Source: JAICWP01 sp035252015 (GTDB taxonomy: Bacteria > Acidobacteriota > Terriglobia > Terriglobales > Acidobacteriaceae). From it: a stretch of 64,000 bases of DNA. How positions within the stretch are numbered: the first letter of the stretch is position 1; each line of letters begins with the position of its first letter. This document shows positions 60,756-64,000 of the stretch, one piece after another. Both the position numbers and the translations under genes were made by a program. The notes under the pieces were generated by a model, which was given only the letters and a program-made list of their open reading frames with translations, made no database searches and was not told the DNA's origin. The DNA lies in assembly GCA_035252015.1 (NCBI GenBank), contig DATFDP010000119.1, positions 1-64,000 of the forward strand, given 5' to 3'.

Positions 60756-62243
60756 ATGAAGCGAGCTCCTTCCGGATTGGCCCCCATTATTCAAGTTCAA
60801 AAAGAAGCTTCGAATTCGCTATATAGGCAAGTTTACGAGGGATATCGCAGAGCGATCGTGGACGGGAGTTTGCGCCCAGGTCAACGGGTCCCTTCTACCA
60901 GGGTGCTGGCGCTGGAATTAGGAATCTCGCGCATGCCGGTCCTGAACGCTTACGCGCAACTATTGGCAGAAGGTTATTTCGAAGGCCGGGTTGGCTCTGG
61001 GACGGTAGTCTCCAAGTCGCTGCCGGAACGAATGGGCAAGATGGAGCCTGCTACCGCCCGGTCAAAAGGTCTTGATCAGGAACGACGGCGGGTTTCGAAG
61101 CGCTGTTCAACTCTTGCGAGCGCAGAAGGATTTTACCGGTCACGCGGCATGGGGCCCTTCAACCTCAGTCAAATAGGTTTCGATTATTTTCCAATGCCGT
61201 TGTGGAACAGCCTGGTGACCCGCCATGCTCGCAACGTGCAAGCCAAGTCGCTCGACTATGGAGATCCCATGGGACTAAGGGAACTTCGAGAAAAGATCGC
61301 CGAATACCTTCGCATAGCCCGGGGAGTGCGGTGTGACCCACGACAGATCTTGATCGTCAGCGGCTCGCAGCAGGGCTTGGAAATAACCACTCGAGTTTTG
61401 TTGGACCCTGGAGACCAAGTGTGGATGGAAGAACCGGGTTATAGGTTTGCTCGCAGCGTTTTCGCCGGCGCCGGATGCGTGGTCGTGCCCGTCCGGGTTG
61501 ATGCGGAAGGACTGAATGTTGCCGCCGGCGCCAAACAATCCGGCGGCGCGCGGGCGGTGCTGGTGACGCCATCCCATCAAAACCCGCTCGGCGTGACCAT
61601 GAGCGCTTCACGGCGGCTTCAGTTGCTGGATTGGGCAGAAAGCAATGGTTCCTGGATTATCGAAGACGACTATGACAGTGAGTACCGCTACGAAGGCATG
61701 CCGGTGACTTCATTGCAAGGACTCGACCGGAATTCATGGGTCGTGTACATCGGAACCTTCAGCAAAGTGTTGTTTCCTTCTTTGCGGCTCGGTTACGTGG
61801 TGATCCCGGAAGACCTGGTTGAGCGGTTTCTCGCTGCCCGATTTGCGCTGGACATTGGTCCGCCAACTTTTCATCAGGCGGTGTTGGCCGATTTTATAGG
61901 AGAAGGCCATTTCGCGCGCCACATCCGCCGCATGCGGCTGATCTATGCGGAGCGCCGCAACGCGCTGATTGAAAATCTGCAGCATCACTTCGGGTCGGCG
62001 CTGGAGGTGACGGGAGCAGAGGCAGGCATGCATCTTTCGGTGGTACTGAACGGAATTCGGGATCGGGAAATTAGCCTGCGCGCCGCACAGGAGAACCTAT
62101 GGCTGGCGCCTCTCTCCTACTTTTACTTGGGGAAAGCGGTGCAACAGGGCTTCATTTTGGGATTCGGGAGCACACCCGTACAGCAAATGCCTGCCGCAGT
62201 CCGCCAGCTGCGGACATTGGTGCGTTCTAGGAATGTCGCGTAA
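60756..62243 (+). CDS. MocR-family regulator (GntR domain fused to aminotransferase fold)
   Basis: A 495-residue protein from the ATG at 60756. GntR winged helix at about 20-85 (LYRQVYEGYRRAIVDGSLRP, GQRVPSTRVLALELGISRMP, VLNAYAQLLAEGYFEGRVGSGT). A PLP aminotransferase class I fold follows: SGSQQGLEITTRVLLDPGD, PSHQNPLGVTMS, IIEDDYDSEYRYEG and GTFSKVLFPSLRLGYV, whose Lys forms the PLP Schiff base. The frame is open upstream to 60471, but that part is antisense to the CxC gene. MocR proteins sense PLP or amino compounds and commonly regulate divergent genes and themselves. Confidence 0.93.
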   Translation: MKRAPSGLAPIIQVQKEASNSLYRQVYEGYRRAIVDGSLRPGQRVPSTRVLALELGISRMPVLNAYAQLLAEGYFEGRVGSGTVVSKSLPERMGKMEPATARSKGLDQERRRVSKRCSTLASAEGFYRSRGMGPFNLSQIGFDYFPMPLWNSLVTRHARNVQAKSLDYGDPMGLRELREKIAEYLRIARGVRCDPRQILIVSGSQQGLEITTRVLLDPGDQVWMEEPGYRFARSVFAGAGCVVVPVRVDAEGLNVAAGAKQSGGARAVLVTPSHQNPLGVTMSASRRLQLLDWAESNGSWIIEDDYDSEYRYEGMPVTSLQGLDRNSWVVYIGTFSKVLFPSLRLGYVVIPEDLVERFLAARFALDIGPPTFHQAVLADFIGEGHFARHIRRMRLIYAERRNALIENLQHHFGSALEVTGAEAGMHLSVVLNGIRDREISLRAAQENLWLAPLSYFYLGKAVQQGFILGFGSTPVQQMPAAVRQLRTLVRSRNVA

Positions 62244-62342
62244 AGCTCACAAATAAGTCACTCATGTATAAATGCAATCCGGGAATGTTTGTTGTCGGTT
62301 TAGGTATTGCGCGCGATGTGGAGTGAACGCGGCCAGGAAAAA

Positions 62343-62369
62343 TGTCACAAAACTGGCGCCCATCCGGAC
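62343..62369 (+). promoter_or_regulatory. ECF41-type promoter of the sigma factor gene
   Basis: TGTCACA at 62343-62349, a 16-base spacer and GGAC at 62366-62369. The -35 equals the published ECF41 promoter core (TGTCACA ... CGTC); the -10 differs in part. The same layout recurs at 63475-63501, supporting autoregulation by the sigma factor. Confidence 0.55.
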
Positions 62370-62470
62370 TTAACTTGGGGTAAGTGTGCGTCAGGAAACA
62401 AAATTATTCGTCTCCTCGAGAGCTCGCGAGAATGTTGAAACATAGTTGCCAAATTTGAATCCAACAGCGT

Positions 62471-63505
62471 GTGAATAAGGGCCAAGAGAACGGCGTTGCC
62501 GGCAACAACGTCACGTCGCATTCCGTCCCCGGAGAGGGTGCGAGTACCAACTCCACGTTGCAGGTCGTCGAGCGCCAACGACTGCATTCCTTCCAACAAT
62601 ATCGCTCACTCTTGTTCGCAATAGCGTATCGCATGCTTGGGAGCGCGACGGATGCCGAAGACCTACTGCAAGAAACGTTCATTCGATGGCGGCAGACCTC
62701 CGACCTCGAGATCAAATCGCCGCGAGGATTGCTGGTGACGATTTTGACTCGCCTGGCGATTAATCAGCTCCAGTCGGCGCGAATGAGCAGGGAAGAATAT
62801 TTTGGTAACTGGCTGCCGGAACCGCTGCTGACGGGGCCGGATCAGAATCCTTCCCTTGCACTCGAGGTTAATGAATCCGTCTCTCTGGCGTTTTTATTAC
62901 TCCTTGAAAGGTTGACTCCTGTAGAACGCGCTACTCTCCTTTTGCGCGAAGTCTTCGATTTCGACTATTCAGAGATTGCCGTGGTCCTCGAGCAGAGCGA
63001 ATCAAACTGCCGCCAAATTCTGCGGCGTGCGCGGCAACACATCAAAGAACGCCGGGTTCGATTTGAAGCGTCCCGCGAGCAGCACGACGAATTGCTACGT
63101 CGATTTACCGAAGCATCCTCCCAGGGCAACCTCGAGGGGCTTGTCGCCTTGCTTTCAAGAGACGCGGTTTTCTATTCGGATGGCGGCGGCAAAGGGCCGG
63201 CATTGCCCCGACCGATTTACAGGCCCGAGAACATTGCCAGAGGCATCCTGGAGGGCCTGAAGAAGCTGGTGCCCAAGAACCTGGTACGTCGGCCTGTCGA
63301 GATCAATGGTAAGCCTGGCATCGTCTCATTTCTTGATGGTCAGCCGTTCAGTGTATTCACTCTCGATGTTGCCGATGGGCTGATCTCGCACATCTACGTG
63401 GTGACCAACCCGACGAAGCTCAAGCGGATACCACCACTCGAATCCTTCCACTTACCCGAATTTCACTCGCAACCTGTCACAGATTCCTCAGCCGGCCGGT
63501 CTTGA
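62471..63505 (+). CDS. ECF41-type RNA polymerase sigma factor with SnoaL-like C-terminal domain
   Basis: A 344-residue protein starting at a GTG. Sigma-2: FQQYRSLLFAIAYRMLGSAT, DAEDLLQETFIRW. Sigma-4: LERLTPVERATLLLREVFDF, YSEIAVVLEQSESNCRQILR. The C-terminal ~130 residues form a SnoaL-like domain with the ECF41 hallmark DGGGK and an NPTKL end (NPDKL in the family). This domain controls sigma activity without a classical anti-sigma factor. It is preceded by its own probable promoter and followed by a DoxX gene with a matching promoter. Confidence 0.95.
   Translation: MNKGQENGVAGNNVTSHSVPGEGASTNSTLQVVERQRLHSFQQYRSLLFAIAYRMLGSATDAEDLLQETFIRWRQTSDLEIKSPRGLLVTILTRLAINQLQSARMSREEYFGNWLPEPLLTGPDQNPSLALEVNESVSLAFLLLLERLTPVERATLLLREVFDFDYSEIAVVLEQSESNCRQILRRARQHIKERRVRFEASREQHDELLRRFTEASSQGNLEGLVALLSRDAVFYSDGGGKGPALPRPIYRPENIARGILEGLKKLVPKNLVRRPVEINGKPGIVSFLDGQPFSVFTLDVADGLISHIYVVTNPTKLKRIPPLESFHLPEFHSQPVTDSSAGRS
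63475..63501 (+). promoter_or_regulatory. ECF41-type promoter of the DoxX gene
   Basis: TGTCACA at 63475-63481, a 16-base spacer and GGTC at 63498-63501. It lies within the 3' end of the sigma gene and about 94 bases before the DoxX ATG. The spacing is identical to that of the promoter before the sigma gene. Confidence 0.55.
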
Positions 63506-63594
63506 ATGTAGCAGCTTGGAACAAATCCAAAATTCCTTCACTGGTTGAGGATCTTGGCCGCAATCCAAGCCCGGCACACTGAGGAGGACCCTAG

Positions 63595-64000
63595 ATGGAT
63601 CCCAAACAAACCCAAACCCGAGCAAGCCGGAGCGTTGGAAACGTGCTGATTTTCCTCCCCGGCTTGGCGGTCATGATGAGTTCAGTTTTGAAGTTCGCGG
63701 GCGTCACCGGCGTGGTGCATACCATGGCAGCAGAAGGTTTCTCGGGCGGCAAATTGACCCTGGTAGCCACGCTGGAAATTTTGAGCGCAGCCTTATTTGT
63801 GTATCACCGCACGAGAGCTTTTGGTGTCCTTATGCTGTCTTCCTTTCTTGGTGGTGCCATCTGCACGCACTTGCAAATGGGTGAATCCGCTAAGGCGATC
63901 GGACCCTGTACCCTTCTGGCGCTGTCATGGATTGGCACTTGGTTGCGCCATCCCCAGGCCCTCTGGAGCCTAAATTTCGACGGTGCGGTGAGCCGTCATC
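63595..64000 (+). CDS. DoxX-like membrane protein (partial, runs off the window)
   Basis: 135 codons are visible with no stop. GAGGAGG precedes the ATG at 63595 by about 7 bases. Four hydrophobic helices: VGNVLIFLPGLAVMMSSVLK, KLTLVATLEILSAALFVY, FGVLMLSSFLGGAICTHL and AIGPCTLLALSWIGTWL; the pattern is that of DoxX-like proteins. It is probably a target of the ECF41 sigma factor encoded 90 bases upstream. Too short for the usual ORF listing because it has no stop in the window. Confidence 0.8.
   Translation, partial: MDPKQTQTRASRSVGNVLIFLPGLAVMMSSVLKFAGVTGVVHTMAAEGFSGGKLTLVATLEILSAALFVYHRTRAFGVLMLSSFLGGAICTHLQMGESAKAIGPCTLLALSWIGTWLRHPQALWSLNFDGAVSRH

Overview
The window looks like a piece of an acidobacterial (Acidobacteriota, Terriglobia-like) chromosome. 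This is inferred from gene content, not from a marker gene. It carries an 891-residue MacB/FtsX-type permease of the ADOP kind directly behind a PadR regulator, an 1121-residue Oar-like TonB-dependent receptor with an N-terminal carboxypeptidase-regulatory domain, a Ser/Thr kinase fused to a TolB/WD40-like propeller, and many Tat- or Sec-exported single-copy enzymes. There is no intact RNA gene, CRISPR array, intact transposase or intact prophage.

Region by region. 1-1015: end of a LytS-type sensor kinase overlapping its LytTR response regulator. 1568-4236: a decayed RIC/YtfE-type iron-centre repair gene, then a membrane cytochrome b/molybdopterin oxidoreductase fusion translationally coupled to an HPP membrane protein. 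4237-16459: accessory region with an atypical exported nucleoside-hydrolase-like protein, a lipoprotein glycosidase, the receptor kinase, an S9 peptidase and a DoxX protein. It is interspersed with gene debris: a VOC/PhnB-like tail, a chimeric S9-amidohydrolase fragment, and a truncated tyrosine recombinase beside the 3' half of a tRNA-Leu(CAA). It also holds three copies of a short intergenic repeat. 16460-30589: a periplasmic oxidation locus with two PQQ dehydrogenases, a c-type cytochrome, a cupin, a Tat-exported DapA-family protein and a GMC/gluconate-2-dehydrogenase-type pair, followed by the large TonB receptor. 30768-35293: an exported amidohydrolase, small zinc-site-like proteins, a PilZ protein and a small Sm-like periplasmic protein.

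35534-40140: a succinate dehydrogenase/fumarate reductase operon (membrane subunit, flavoprotein, iron-sulfur protein, TPR-like protein), the core metabolic part, with one-base stop/start overlaps. 40219-49873: exported amidohydrolase, polysaccharide deacetylase, PIG-L deacetylase, then a TPP enzyme, a HisD-family dehydrogenase and an SMP-30 lactonase. 50007-53615: small regulator, PilZ-like protein, metallophosphoesterase overlapping a glycosyltransferase, GH1 glucosidase. 54046-58605: outer-membrane barrel, Cys-containing secreted protein, ADOP permease and PadR. 59004-64000: regulatory end, with an eight-helix membrane protein facing a receiver-less LytTR protein, a MocR regulator divergent from a CxC-rich exported peptide, and an ECF41-type sigma factor followed by a DoxX gene.

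The most interesting signals are: (i) two near-identical sigma-ECF41-type promoters (TGTCACA, 16-base spacer, GGWC) before the sigma gene and before the DoxX gene; (ii) a 10-bp inverted repeat overlapping the promoter of an apparently leaderless MocR gene, which is divergent from a triple-CxC exported peptide; (iii) the exported oxidative/aldolase-like locus; (iv) two families of short dispersed intergenic repeats plus fossil integration debris; (v) a convergent LytTR/membrane-protein pair. All functional calls are from reading the sequence; no search was run.
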